Shown: positions 7,336-15,151 of the stretch, piece by piece
Position numbering within the stretch: the stretch's first letter is position 1
Layout: each line of letters starts with the position of its first letter
Source: Candidatus Tanganyikabacteria bacterium
GTDB taxonomy: Bacteria; Cyanobacteriota; Sericytochromatia; S15B-MN24; VGJW01
Direction: 5' to 3'
Length of the DNA: 64,000 nucleotides
NCBI GenBank assembly: GCA_016867265.1
Contig: VGJW01000013.1
Coordinates: 1 to 64,000, forward strand
Made by a program: the position numbers and the translations under genes
Notes under the pieces: generated by a model
Told to the model about the DNA's origin: nothing
What the model saw: the letters and a program-made list of their open reading frames with translations, nothing else
Database searches by the model: none

Positions 7336-8503
7336 GGTGCGCGTCCTCCATGAACCATGATGCCCCACATGCGATCCAGCGCGGTTCCCGGGATGACGAA
7401 TCTTCGCAGGGGGCTTCAAGGCCGACGACCTGTCCCTGGACGAGCCCCCACTGCGCCAACGTGCGATCGAGGAACGGTGACGCGTGATCGAGTGCCTCGA
7501 CCGTCGTCACCCAGCGTTCCTGATGGCAGTCGGGGCACGCGGCAGCCCGGCGCGACAGCCGGGCCAGAGGCTCGAGGACGGCCGATGCCGTGCCGCACGC
7601 GCGGCACTCGAGGCCGATCGCCACCTCGAAGGGCAACAGCAGCCGTTGCACATCGGACCGGGCCAGCAGGTCCACGGGGCGCAGCGTTTCCGGTGCGGGA
7701 CCCTGTTCCATGTCGGGCAGGCAGCCGTGCTCGGGGCAATCCTCCCGAGTGGGCAGCACGTCCTCGATGAGCACGGGCGGATGCAGACTTTGCGTCCGAC
7801 GCGTACCGGGGGCCATCGGTGACCATGTGGGGAGCCGCAAGGCCAGGACCTGATCCACCAACTGGGCCCCGGCAAGCGCGGCCGTGACGGCGGTGGTGGG
7901 CACGGGCGTGCCCGAGGTCTCCCGCAGCAGGCCCGCGCAACTGCGGGACGCCTGCAGCCGGCGTTGCATCGAAGGCGTCATGCCGCAGGCGTAACATGCA
8001 CCCTCCGAACCGTCGCCGTAGCGACTGATTTGGCAGGCTTCGGCCGAAAGGCCGCCATCGAGGTAGGGAATGCCGGCACGCAGGCACAGCCGGTTCAGGG
8101 AGAGCCGCGCCCCCACCGAGTCGAGGCAGCCGACGACGACGTGGGCGGCGCGCACGGTCGCCACGCCAAGATCCGTCGCCACATCCCCCGTGACGCCATC
8201 GATGGCGATGCCGGGCACCAGATCGCGAAGGCGCTCGGCGGCCACCTCGGCCTTGGGGCGACCAAGATCGTGCGGGCGGAACAGGACCGACCGCACCAGA
8301 TTGCTGGCTTCGATGCGGTCGCGATCCAGGACGAGGATGCGGCCCACGCCCACGAGTGCCAGACCCTTCAGGACCTCGTTGCCGAGCGCGCCGGCCCCGG
8401 CCACGATGACTCGGGTTCCGGCGAGGGCCAAGGTGTCCCAGCCGGCGACCAGGCGATGCCGGGCGTGTCTATCCCGGTCGGGCAGCGAAAAGGCCTCGGT
8501 CAT
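7328..8503 (-). CDS. E1-like ThiF/HesA-family Ubl-activating enzyme
   Basis: This 391-residue adenylating enzyme carries the ThiF fold. It has the nucleotide loop VAGAGALGNE (residues 34-43), the acidic end of strand two (LDRDRIE, residues 59-65), the arginine-finger region SNLVRS, and the Mg-ATP aspartate Asp128 in GCLDS. A candidate catalytic cysteine is Cys189 in SRSCAG, placed as in E1 enzymes before a PTTAVTAAL helix. Cys170/Cys173 and a later zinc-ribbon-like region with two C-x2-C pairs (ECRACG and ACPDC) suggest a C-terminal zinc domain. The start ATG at 8503 overlaps the RING-like gene stop as ATGA. It would adenylate the Ubl C-terminus and pass it to the E2. An antisense-looking N-terminal extension of the frame was discarded. 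Confidence 0.9.
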   Translation of the reverse strand: MTEAFSLPDRDRHARHRLVAGWDTLALAGTRVIVAGAGALGNEVLKGLALVGVGRILVLDRDRIEASNLVRSVLFRPHDLGRPKAEVAAERLRDLVPGIAIDGVTGDVATDLGVATVRAAHVVVGCLDSVGARLSLNRLCLRAGIPYLDGGLSAEACQISRYGDGSEGACYACGMTPSMQRRLQASRSCAGLLRETSGTPVPTTAVTAALAGAQLVDQVLALRLPTWSPMAPGTRRTQSLHPPVLIEDVLPTREDCPEHGCLPDMEQGPAPETLRPVDLLARSDVQRLLLPFEVAIGLECRACGTASAVLEPLARLSRRAAACPDCHQERWVTTVEALDHASPFLDRTLAQWGLVQGQVVGLEAPCEDSSSREPRWIACGASWFMEDAHHG

Positions 8504-9156
8504 GCCTGCAGCACGGTGATCTGCTCGGGGGACTTGGGCAGGATCTCGAGGCCATAGGCGGGGTGGTCGCGCAGCAGGCCCCGGACACGGACGTGGCGGC
8601 CGACCCAGTCGGTGAAGTGGTGCCCCGCTTGCTCCCAGCGGTCCGTATCGGCGCTGAAGACGACCAGCTTGAAGCCGTCGAAGGGGTTGCGGCTGGCGTG
8701 GAACTTGATGAAGTGCGTGCCGGTGGCGCGAGATACCTGATGGCCGAGCACCCGCCCCTCGAAGATCACGACGGTATTGGCATGGCCGTCCAGGTCCGAG
8801 AGGCCGAGCACGCGGTCGGCCTGTCGATCGCCCGCGACGAGGGCCACCTGGCCCGGTTGGCCGAGGACCTGCCAGGACATGCCGGAGGATTGACGGCAGT
8901 TGACGCAGGCGCCGGCGTTGTGGGCCTGCAGGAAGGTCCACGAACTGGGATGGTAGCCGGTCTGGCAGTGGGTGCACAGGACGATGCGTTCGCCGGGCAC
9001 GAGCGGCGTTCCGTCGAGCGGGTCGTGGGCCGTGCCTTCCGCCGCCCCGAAGGCCACGGGACGGGCTTGTACCGGTTCGTCCTCGCCGGGGTCGGGTGGT
9101 GCGCCGTTGTCCCGCCAATCCAGCGGGCGACGACCCCTAGAGGGTGGGGACGTCAT
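8500..9156 (-). CDS. Degenerate RING-like treble-clef plus OB-fold protein, E3 candidate
   Basis: This 218-residue protein sits in the Ubl operon. The central part resembles the prokaryotic RING-like family known from ubiquitin-system neighbourhoods. After PLVPGERIVL come Cys61-x2-Cys64, Tyr-His69, Ser72 before Trp, and Cys84-x2-Cys87. The positions expected to hold the first ligand pair read Asp45-Pro-Leu-Asp48. So one zinc site (four Cys) looks intact and the other (Asp, Asp, His, Ser) looks degenerate. Residues about 129-215 (VVIFEGRVLG to LPKSPEQITVL) look like an OB-fold of the kind found beside thermonuclease domains. The gene overlaps its neighbours by 20 and 4 bases. An E3-like or scaffold role is inferred; a plain zinc-ribbon protein is the alternative. 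Confidence 0.68.
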   Translation of the reverse strand: MTSPPSRGRRPLDWRDNGAPPDPGEDEPVQARPVAFGAAEGTAHDPLDGTPLVPGERIVLCTHCQTGYHPSSWTFLQAHNAGACVNCRQSSGMSWQVLGQPGQVALVAGDRQADRVLGLSDLDGHANTVVIFEGRVLGHQVSRATGTHFIKFHASRNPFDGFKLVVFSADTDRWEQAGHHFTDWVGRHVRVRGLLRDHPAYGLEILPKSPEQITVLQA

Positions 9157-9628
9157 GCCGCCAGCCCTCGCGCCAGTCGGGCAGGTTGGGCCGCCCGTCC
9201 ACCGTGAGGGCGATGCCCGTGTCGCCCAGCAGCTCGACGGTGATGGGTTGGTCCTGCTCCTTGTCCCGCAGCAGGTCAGCCCGGACCCAGAACGTACTGC
9301 CGCCAAGGTGCAACGCAACCCAGCCTTCGAGCGTATCGCTGCCGCCCAGCACCCCCATCACGCAGCGGACCTTGCCCCGGCCGAGGTCGCCCTCGATGAC
9401 CTTCCTTCGGCCCTCCAGACGGCGCCAGGCCCACCAGGAGGGCACGATGGCGAGCATCCCCGGAAAGAGCCAACCGAGCTCGCGCAGCCAGGCCGCCGCG
9501 ACTGCCGGAAGCAGCGTCGGCAGCCATGAAGCCTGCGCCGCCCTGCGGAGCCACGTCATCCGCTGCCGCAGGTGTCGGCGCTCATCCGCCGTCAAGCTGC
9601 GCTGCGAGGTCAGGAAGGCCGCCTTCAA
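9137..9628 (-). CDS. Membrane-hairpin protein of the ubiquitin-like operon
   Basis: This 163-residue protein is of unknown family. Residues about 34-70 form two hydrophobic segments separated by a short Arg-Glu-Leu-Gly loop, consistent with a membrane hairpin. The remaining roughly 90 residues are rich in predicted beta strands (VRCVMGVLGG, EGWVALHLGG, ITVELLGDTGIALTV) and probably face the cytoplasm. I chose a TTG start at 9628 because it overlaps the TGA of the GNAT-like gene, as seen elsewhere in this operon; the longer open frame upstream is only the other strand reading of that gene. The 3' end overlaps the RING-like gene by 20 bases. It may tether the conjugation machinery to the membrane, which is inference. 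Confidence 0.65.
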   Translation of the reverse strand: MKAAFLTSQRSLTADERRHLRQRMTWLRRAAQASWLPTLLPAVAAAWLRELGWLFPGMLAIVPSWWAWRRLEGRRKVIEGDLGRGKVRCVMGVLGGSDTLEGWVALHLGGSTFWVRADLLRDKEQDQPITVELLGDTGIALTVDGRPNLPDWREGWRHDVPTL

Positions 9629-10305
9629 GGCAACAGCCCTTCTGCCCGGCAGCCTTCGAGGAATCGATTTGCGCGGTGTGGGTCCGGAAAGGCCATGCGA
9701 CGCGTGAGTGCAGGTTCCTGACTCTGGCCGGACTCGACCATGCCGCAGCGGCGGTAGAACAAGTCGGACCCCGACTTCAGGAGGGCGTCGAGCACCAGCC
9801 CCGCCTCGAGGCGGGAGGCCTCGTAGAGGGCGGCGACCAGCAACAGCTTGCCGATGCCCTTGAGCGGGGAGCCCGGCAGCCGTTCGAGGTAACGGACCTC
9901 GAGAACCGGCACCTTGCCGCTGCGGTCCACGCCGACAGCGACGCCACCCACGATGGACACGCCCGTGGGCGTGGGGTTGAGCAACTCGAGGACCATCAGG
10001 GACGAGGCCTTGCCGAAGTCGACATGCCCCTTGACGTCCCGGCCCGAAGACCTGCCCGTCGCGAGGCCGACCCAGTCGAACCACGTGGGCTCGGGCCACC
10101 GGGAGAAGACCTGGGCGTCCTCAGGCCGACCGCGGCGGATGAGGACCGGAACAGGGGCCTGATTCGGCCCGACGAGCGCGCCCATCTCGATGAGGCCGAC
10201 AGGACGCTGCCCGCCGAGCGAGCCGGAGAGCGCACGCCCGGGTGCAAGCCCCGGTCCCTTGGTCTTGCGGGACTTGCGGCGCCGGAAGAACCGCGATAGC
10301 CACAT
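9625..10305 (-). CDS. GNAT-like acetyltransferase-fold protein, first gene of the ubiquitin-like operon
   Basis: This 226-residue protein opens with a very basic stretch (RFFRRRKSRKTK). Its C-terminal half resembles a GNAT fold: a beta strand EVRYLERLP, a possible acetyl-CoA loop PLKGIGKLLLVAALYEA, then LVLDALLKSGSDLFYRRCGM, where FYRRCGM is typical of GNAT motif B. The canonical Q/R-x2-G-x-G/A loop is only partly matched, so catalysis is uncertain. The start ATG at 10305 leaves 93 bases to the divergent SRPBCC gene. A TAGGAT element at 10313-10318 on the minus strand ends 7 bases before the ATG and may serve as a -10 box for a near-leaderless message. Its link to Ubl conjugation rests on operon position only. 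Confidence 0.65.
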   Translation of the reverse strand: MWLSRFFRRRKSRKTKGPGLAPGRALSGSLGGQRPVGLIEMGALVGPNQAPVPVLIRRGRPEDAQVFSRWPEPTWFDWVGLATGRSSGRDVKGHVDFGKASSLMVLELLNPTPTGVSIVGGVAVGVDRSGKVPVLEVRYLERLPGSPLKGIGKLLLVAALYEASRLEAGLVLDALLKSGSDLFYRRCGMVESGQSQEPALTRRMAFPDPHRANRFLEGCRAEGLLP

Positions 10306-10339
10306 GGCCTCAATCCTACCGCACCGAGGGGTCCGGGAC

Positions 10340-10368
10340 TTGGGCGGAATGCCCTGTCCTGCTACGAT
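10340..10368 (+). promoter_or_regulatory. Candidate promoter of the SRPBCC gene
   Basis: TTGGGC at 10340-10345 and TACGAT at 10363-10368 are spaced by 17 bases. They lie upstream of a clear AAAGGAG ribosome-binding site at about 10385. The region is the divergent control region shared with the ubiquitin-like operon. Confidence 0.45.
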
Positions 10369-10398
10369 CGAACGGTCCCCCGCCAAAGGAGTCCGGGC

Positions 10399-10992
10399 AT
10401 GTTGCTGGCTGCTTCGCTTGCGTCTGCGATGCAGATGCCGTTCGTGACGGATTTGCTCGAGGGCTTCAGCCCCGCGCCCGACATACAGGATGAGGGTATC
10501 GTCGTCCGCATCCGCGACACGGACCGGGACTCGATGAAGATCGTGCAGGGGCAGATCAATGCACCGGTGCCTCCTTCTGTCATGTGGTCCGTCATCACGG
10601 ATTACGAGGCCTATCCGCAGATATTCGATCGCTACCGCAAGATGGAAATCCTGGAAAAGTCGGGGACTTGGGAACTGCATCGATCCGAGGTCGACTACCC
10701 GATCTTCGGCAGCCGCTGGGTCGCGAATGTGCTGCACCACGAGAAGCCGTCGTGGCGCATCCGCTTTCAGCGCGCCGATGGCACCATCAAGCAGGTGGAA
10801 GGGGTCTGGGCCCTCAAGGAGACGGCACCCGGCCGCACCACGATGCGTTATGCCGTCCGCCTGGACCCAGGGCTGCCTTTCGTTCCGAGTTGGGTCGTGA
10901 CTTGGGGCACCCAGACGATGATGCCTTCCATCCTGCGTTCGGTCGCCAACGAGGCCATCAAGCGCAACCGTCCGACCGCCAAGGCCAGTTGA
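10399..10992 (+). CDS. SRPBCC/START-like (polyketide cyclase, COQ10 type) protein
   Basis: This 197-residue protein has a lipid-binding SRPBCC fold. Typical features are the opening strand with GQINAPVPPSVMWSVITDYEAYPQIFDRY (residues about 52-79), the middle strand VANVLHHEKPSWRIRFQR, and a long C-terminal helix. Cyanobacteria and plants have many related proteins that bind hydrophobic ligands. A short hydrophobic N-terminus (LLAASLASAM) may be a weak signal or anchor. Translation starts at the ATG at 10399 behind AAAGGAG. The gene is divergent from the ubiquitin-like operon, and its last 35 bases overlap, tail to tail, the YkgJ gene. The ligand is unknown. Confidence 0.75.
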   Translation: MLLAASLASAMQMPFVTDLLEGFSPAPDIQDEGIVVRIRDTDRDSMKIVQGQINAPVPPSVMWSVITDYEAYPQIFDRYRKMEILEKSGTWELHRSEVDYPIFGSRWVANVLHHEKPSWRIRFQRADGTIKQVEGVWALKETAPGRTTMRYAVRLDPGLPFVPSWVVTWGTQTMMPSILRSVANEAIKRNRPTAKAS

Positions 10993-11776
10993 GCCGGATC
11001 CACCGGGCGAGGGTGCGGCCGCTGCCGCCGCCGTGTCTGACCCGCAGGTCGTGCAGTCGGTTGACGGAGGGCAGGGCCGGGCGACCCTTGCCGCCCATGA
11101 AGGCCTCGTCCAAGGTGTCGGCCTGCCAACTGCAGGCATAGGCCTCGATGTCGCGGCGCCATGCGTCCCGCACGGCAAAGGAGCCGTAGGTCCGGCACAG
11201 CAGCGGCCGGACGGGGTGGATGCTGCAGCGGTTGTCCTCGAGGAACGGGCAGGACAGGCTGAGTGCCCCCGGCCGCAGGTGCAGGTTCCACGGCAGGCGC
11301 ATCACGCTCTCGGCCAGCCACAAGGCGAGGCGGTGCGGGCCGTGTGTCCGTCGATATCGATCCGAGAAGCGTTGCCGGGCGGCCCGATCCCAGTGTGTGT
11401 CGGTCCAGTCACGGATGGCCTCCCATTCGCGGGGGGGCACGAGGAAGAAGGCGGTGGGGTAGCTGCAGCAGCCACTGCAGCCCTCCTTGCAGCGGCTTTC
11501 GGGATAGGCTGCCCCGACGGCGGCGGCGATCCTGTCCGCCAATCGGTACAACGTCAGGATGGCCTTGGCCGGACGCCAGCCCGGGGCCTCGAGGGCGTTC
11601 ATCTCGAGCCGCCCCTCGCCCAAGGCACGGGCCAGCGGTCCGAAATCCGGCGGCGCGCCCAGCACCGGCAAGGGCAGGTAGGTGGCGGGAGGGGCCTTGG
11701 CCCGCTCACGCAGCAGAATTTCCCCGAAGGCCTCGCCGCCTTCGACCGGATCGTGGCCAACCTCGTCGGAATTCAT
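10958..11776 (-). CDS. YkgJ-family cysteine-cluster (metal-chelating) protein
   Basis: This 272-residue protein carries the YkgJ/CxxCxxCC signature: CKEGCSGCC (residues about 103-111) and, later, CPFLEDNRCSIHPVRPLLCRTYGS. The family is thought to bind zinc or an iron-sulfur cluster through eight cysteines; its cellular role is unknown. I selected the ATG at 11776 because extending to 11851 would run into the divergent subtilase gene and adds an unlikely basic leader. The 3' end overlaps the SRPBCC gene by 35 bases on the opposite strand. Confidence 0.82.
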   Translation of the reverse strand: MNSDEVGHDPVEGGEAFGEILLRERAKAPPATYLPLPVLGAPPDFGPLARALGEGRLEMNALEAPGWRPAKAILTLYRLADRIAAAVGAAYPESRCKEGCSGCCSYPTAFFLVPPREWEAIRDWTDTHWDRAARQRFSDRYRRTHGPHRLALWLAESVMRLPWNLHLRPGALSLSCPFLEDNRCSIHPVRPLLCRTYGSFAVRDAWRRDIEAYACSWQADTLDEAFMGGKGRPALPSVNRLHDLRVRHGGGSGRTLARWIRLNWPWRSDGCA

Positions 11777-11820
11777 CTGGTCTTTACCGGATCTGACGCG
11801 AAGTCGCCGATGACCATGGC

Positions 11821-13809
11821 ATGGTCCGTTCCGCCTCGCCTCAGGAACCATGGTACGCCCCGCTCAGGCTGGGTGCGTTCGTGGCCGTGCTGGCGGTCTC
11901 GGCGTGCACGCGCAGTCTACCGGGAACGGTCGCGCTGCCACGGGGCGCGGTGGCCCGTGTCGCGCCGCTCGCCCCGACCGAGCGTGCGTTGGTCCTCGAG
12001 TTGGTCGCCTCCCTGCCCCAGGCCGAACCGCAGGCCGCAAGCGCCCTGGGTGCTGCAGCCGTCGGCCGTGAAGTTCTTGTCCAGTTCGCCGACGGACGGA
12101 TGCATGACTTGCCGGGCGCCGAGCGCGTCGGCGCGACGATGGTGGCGGGCCTGGGCCGTTACAGGCTGGCAGCGGCGCTCGATGCCGGGACCCTGCAGCG
12201 TTGGCAGGCAACCGTACCCTTGGCGTATGCCGAGCCCGTCCATCGCCTGTCGATCACGGGCCGGCGGGTGCAGGCGTCGGGCCAGCGGGTGGGGCCCAAT
12301 GACCCCGGTCTGAATACGGCGTGGGGTTATGCCAGGGTGGGCGGTGGCGAGTTGTGGGCGCGGGGCGTGCGGCCGCAGAAGCCCGTCATCGTGGCCGTCG
12401 TGGACACCGGGGTGGATGCCGACCACGAGGACTTGCGGGGCGTCGTGGTGCAGGGAACCAACCTGGTGCAACGGGGACAGGCGCCTTACGACAAGCACGG
12501 CCACGGCACCCATTGTGCCGGTGTCATCGCGGCGCTTGCCGACAACGGCCGGGGTATTGCCGGCGTTGCGGCGGGTGTCCGCATCATGCCGATCAAGGCC
12601 CTCGGCGACGACGGCTCGGGGGAAGACCCCGTTCTGATCGACGCCATCGAATCGGCCGTGGCCGGCGGGGCCAAGGTCATCAGCATGTCGCTCGGCACGG
12701 ATCAGGACCTGATCTCGGTGCGTCGGGCCATCCAGTCGGCCGTGGCCAAGGGCGTCATCATCGTGGCCTCGTCGGGAAACGAGGGGGCCGAGCGTGCCCT
12801 GTACCCGGCCAAGTACCCCGAGGTCATCGCCGTCGGTGCGACGGATCTGGACGACATGCGGGCCATGTTCTCGAACGACGACCCCAACGTGCGCCTCACG
12901 GCCCCGGGTGTCGTCATCCGCTCGACGGTGCCGGGTGGCTACGACTACATGTCCGGCACGAGCATGGCGGCGCCGCACGTGTCGGCGGCCTTTGCCTTCC
13001 TCGCCAGCCTCCGGCCCGACATGACGCCTGCGGCCATGTTCGACCTGCTGGTCCGCAGCGGGGCCAAGGTCTCGGGCTTTTCGCATCGCGCCGTGGGGCT
13101 GGACTTGCTCCGTGCGGCCTCAGAGGCCGGCTTGCCCGTGGGTGCGCTGCCTACACCTGATCCCAGCGCCCCGACGCCCGGACCGGACCCAGACCCGGGG
13201 CCGTCTTGGCCGCCAGGGGATGACCCGGCCACGCCGCCCCCGGGCTCGGGCGGAAGCGTGCCGATGCCCGATTGGGGCGATGTCGCGCTGCCGGGCTTCG
13301 GTGGTGGCGGCTCTGCGCCGGCCCCCGGACCTTCTGCCGCCCCGCTGCCCGGTGGCGGTGGCGCACCGGGCTTCGACTGGGTGGCCGTGCCGTCCTTCGG
13401 GGGCAGCCCCACGTCGGGTGCGTCCAACCGTCAGACCACCGTGCCTCCGGCCGAAACCCTGTCGGACATGGACCGGGGACGGGCCGCGCTGCTGGATGTG
13501 CTGGCGACGCGAGCCGATCTCGATGCCTTTGATGGCGAGGCCGCGCGTCTGGCCCGGGTGGGCGCCCTTGCGCCCGGTTCGGCACAGCGCGCCGTCATCA
13601 AGGACCTGCAGAAGGCCCTGCGCCTGCAGGGCGCTGCGGTGCGCGAGACCGGGACCTTCGATGACGCGACGGCGACGGCTGTCGTCGCGTGGAAGCGGGC
13701 CCGTGGCGTGCACGAGCCATTCCGCGACAGTCGCGGCGCGTGGGCGGTGCGCCCCAGCGTGGACCTGGACCTGTTCGGTCGGATCGTGCTGGCGTCGGTC
13801 GGGAAGTAG
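11821..13809 (+). CDS. Subtilisin-family (S8) protease lipoprotein with C-terminal peptidoglycan-binding-like domain
   Basis: This 662-residue exported serine protease has a lipobox VSAC at residues 26-29 that predicts lipidation. The catalytic triad is visible in VVDTGVDADHED (Asp near 192), HGHGTHCAG (His near 224) and SGTSMAAPH (Ser near 380). A Pro/Gly-rich linker covers about residues 440-540. The last roughly 90 residues (AVIKDLQKALRLQG, then TFDDATATAVVAWKRARG) resemble a peptidoglycan-binding PGBD_1 repeat, which would anchor the enzyme at the wall. An N-terminal propeptide-like region precedes the catalytic domain. The start is the ATG at 11821, 44 bases from the divergent YkgJ start. 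The substrate is unknown. Confidence 0.88.
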   Translation: MVRSASPQEPWYAPLRLGAFVAVLAVSACTRSLPGTVALPRGAVARVAPLAPTERALVLELVASLPQAEPQAASALGAAAVGREVLVQFADGRMHDLPGAERVGATMVAGLGRYRLAAALDAGTLQRWQATVPLAYAEPVHRLSITGRRVQASGQRVGPNDPGLNTAWGYARVGGGELWARGVRPQKPVIVAVVDTGVDADHEDLRGVVVQGTNLVQRGQAPYDKHGHGTHCAGVIAALADNGRGIAGVAAGVRIMPIKALGDDGSGEDPVLIDAIESAVAGGAKVISMSLGTDQDLISVRRAIQSAVAKGVIIVASSGNEGAERALYPAKYPEVIAVGATDLDDMRAMFSNDDPNVRLTAPGVVIRSTVPGGYDYMSGTSMAAPHVSAAFAFLASLRPDMTPAAMFDLLVRSGAKVSGFSHRAVGLDLLRAASEAGLPVGALPTPDPSAPTPGPDPDPGPSWPPGDDPATPPPGSGGSVPMPDWGDVALPGFGGGGSAPAPGPSAAPLPGGGGAPGFDWVAVPSFGGSPTSGASNRQTTVPPAETLSDMDRGRAALLDVLATRADLDAFDGEAARLARVGALAPGSAQRAVIKDLQKALRLQGAAVRETGTFDDATATAVVAWKRARGVHEPFRDSRGAWAVRPSVDLDLFGRIVLASVGK

Positions 13810-13865
13810 AGGCGCCGGGGTCAGTCCGAGAGGACATAGGCGGTGCTGCGGCCGCCACCGGGTGC

Positions 13866-14936
13866 CTAGTGAAGGATGCCTCGCTCGAGCAGGGGCGTGA
13901 TGTCCCGCAGGGCCGTGTCGGGAGAGCACTTGGCGAGGGCAGCCCACTTGCTGCTGGTGAGTTTGCCCTCGAAGCCATCGAGCACGCGATTGAGAACCTT
14001 GATTTGACGCTCGTTGAAGGCCGTGCCGGACCAGCGCTGCCAGAAGCGCGCCTTCATCTGCACCGTGTCGAGGGTCTTGTTGGCCTCTTGCAAGGCACGG
14101 ACGAGGACGCCAAGGAACCAGACGAGCCAGCTTGTGACGTCCATTGTCTCCTTTTGCGTCTGCTCGAGGATGTCGTAGTCGTCCTGGCGTTCACGCTGGA
14201 TCCGGGCGGACAGGCTTTAGAACCGATGGGAGCTACCGTCAGCGCGTGCCAGAAACAAGTCGCCCACGGCACCGGCGATGCGGCCATTGCCGTCTTCGAA
14301 GGGATGCAGGGTCACGAACCACAGGTGGGCGAGGCCTGCCTTGAGGAGTAACGGGACGTCGGACGCTTCATTGGCCCACGTGAGGAAGCGGTCCACCTCT
14401 GCAGGGAGAAGAGCAGCGGGAGGGCCCTCGAAGTGGACCCTGAGGCGTCCCACGGGCACGGAGACCACCTGCATGGGCCCTGAAGCGTCATCCCGAAACC
14501 GGCCGAAGGTAACCGGGGTCAGGCCGGAGTAGCCGGTTGGAAACAGTGCAGCCTGCCATCCGAATAGCCTTGCCAGGGTCAGGGGTTCGGCACAGCGGGA
14601 CGTGGCGTCCATGACCATGTCGACCACCCCATCGACATGTCGATCGGCCGGGGCCAGTGCACCAATATCGCTTCCGAGGTGCCGAGCGATGGATCACCGA
14701 ACGGCTGCCGCATCGAGCAACTCGCCCTCGATGGCACTCGTCCTGATGACGTCTTCGGTCAGGGCTGTCAGGCTGGCCTCGTCCCTGAAAGTCGTGCCGA
14801 GGTCGGCGAGGCGTCCAAGCAGCAGGCCATGATAACGGCTTGCATCTGCGAGGAGAGGCATCAGGGCAGGCAAGTCATATTGCCAGTTCGGCCAATCGGC
14901 AGCCTGCCAGATGAACTTGTGTTCTCCGCGATTCAC
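13866..14936 (-). pseudogene. Fic-family protein (DUF4172 type) with two in-frame stop codons
   Basis: One continuous reading frame of about 357 codons runs from a GTG at 14936 and aligns in order with full-length Fic proteins of the DUF4172 type. The N-terminal helical domain (IWQAADWPNWQYDLPALMP) comes first, then the Fic core, then a C-terminal winged-helix region (SKWAALAKCSPDTALRDI). It is cut by TGA at 14694-14696 and TAA at 14217-14219, with no frame change. The catalytic motif survives as HPFEDGNGRIAG, with the final Arg replaced by Gly. Fic enzymes normally AMPylate proteins. Two stops plus loss of a catalytic residue indicate decay of an accessory gene. Confidence 0.85.
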
Positions 14937-15151
14937 GCGGAGATTATGGGCCCCATTCTCCGCATCGGCCCGTGGGTGAGGGAGGAGCTTTGACGATGGC
15001 CTGAGCCGTGCTCGAGGGTCGGGAAATCGTGATTTCAAGCGTGAGGCAGTGCGTCTGGCATGCCAAGTCCCTACACGCCGTCGATCTCGGAGAGGCGACG
15101 AGCTTGCGATCATTACCATCTAGCCCCTTGGATGGGGGGCGGGGCACTTGA

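Noticed and set aside
7075-8503. Reading the Ubl and ThiF pair as a ThiS/MoaD sulfur-transfer set
   Set aside because: The neighbouring E2-like and JAMM genes, and the absence of thiamine or molybdopterin genes, favour a conjugation system.
9137-10099. 320-codon version of the membrane-hairpin protein
   Set aside because: The upstream half is antisense-like Arg/Gly-rich sequence lying within the GNAT gene in another frame; the TTG overlapping its stop is a better start.
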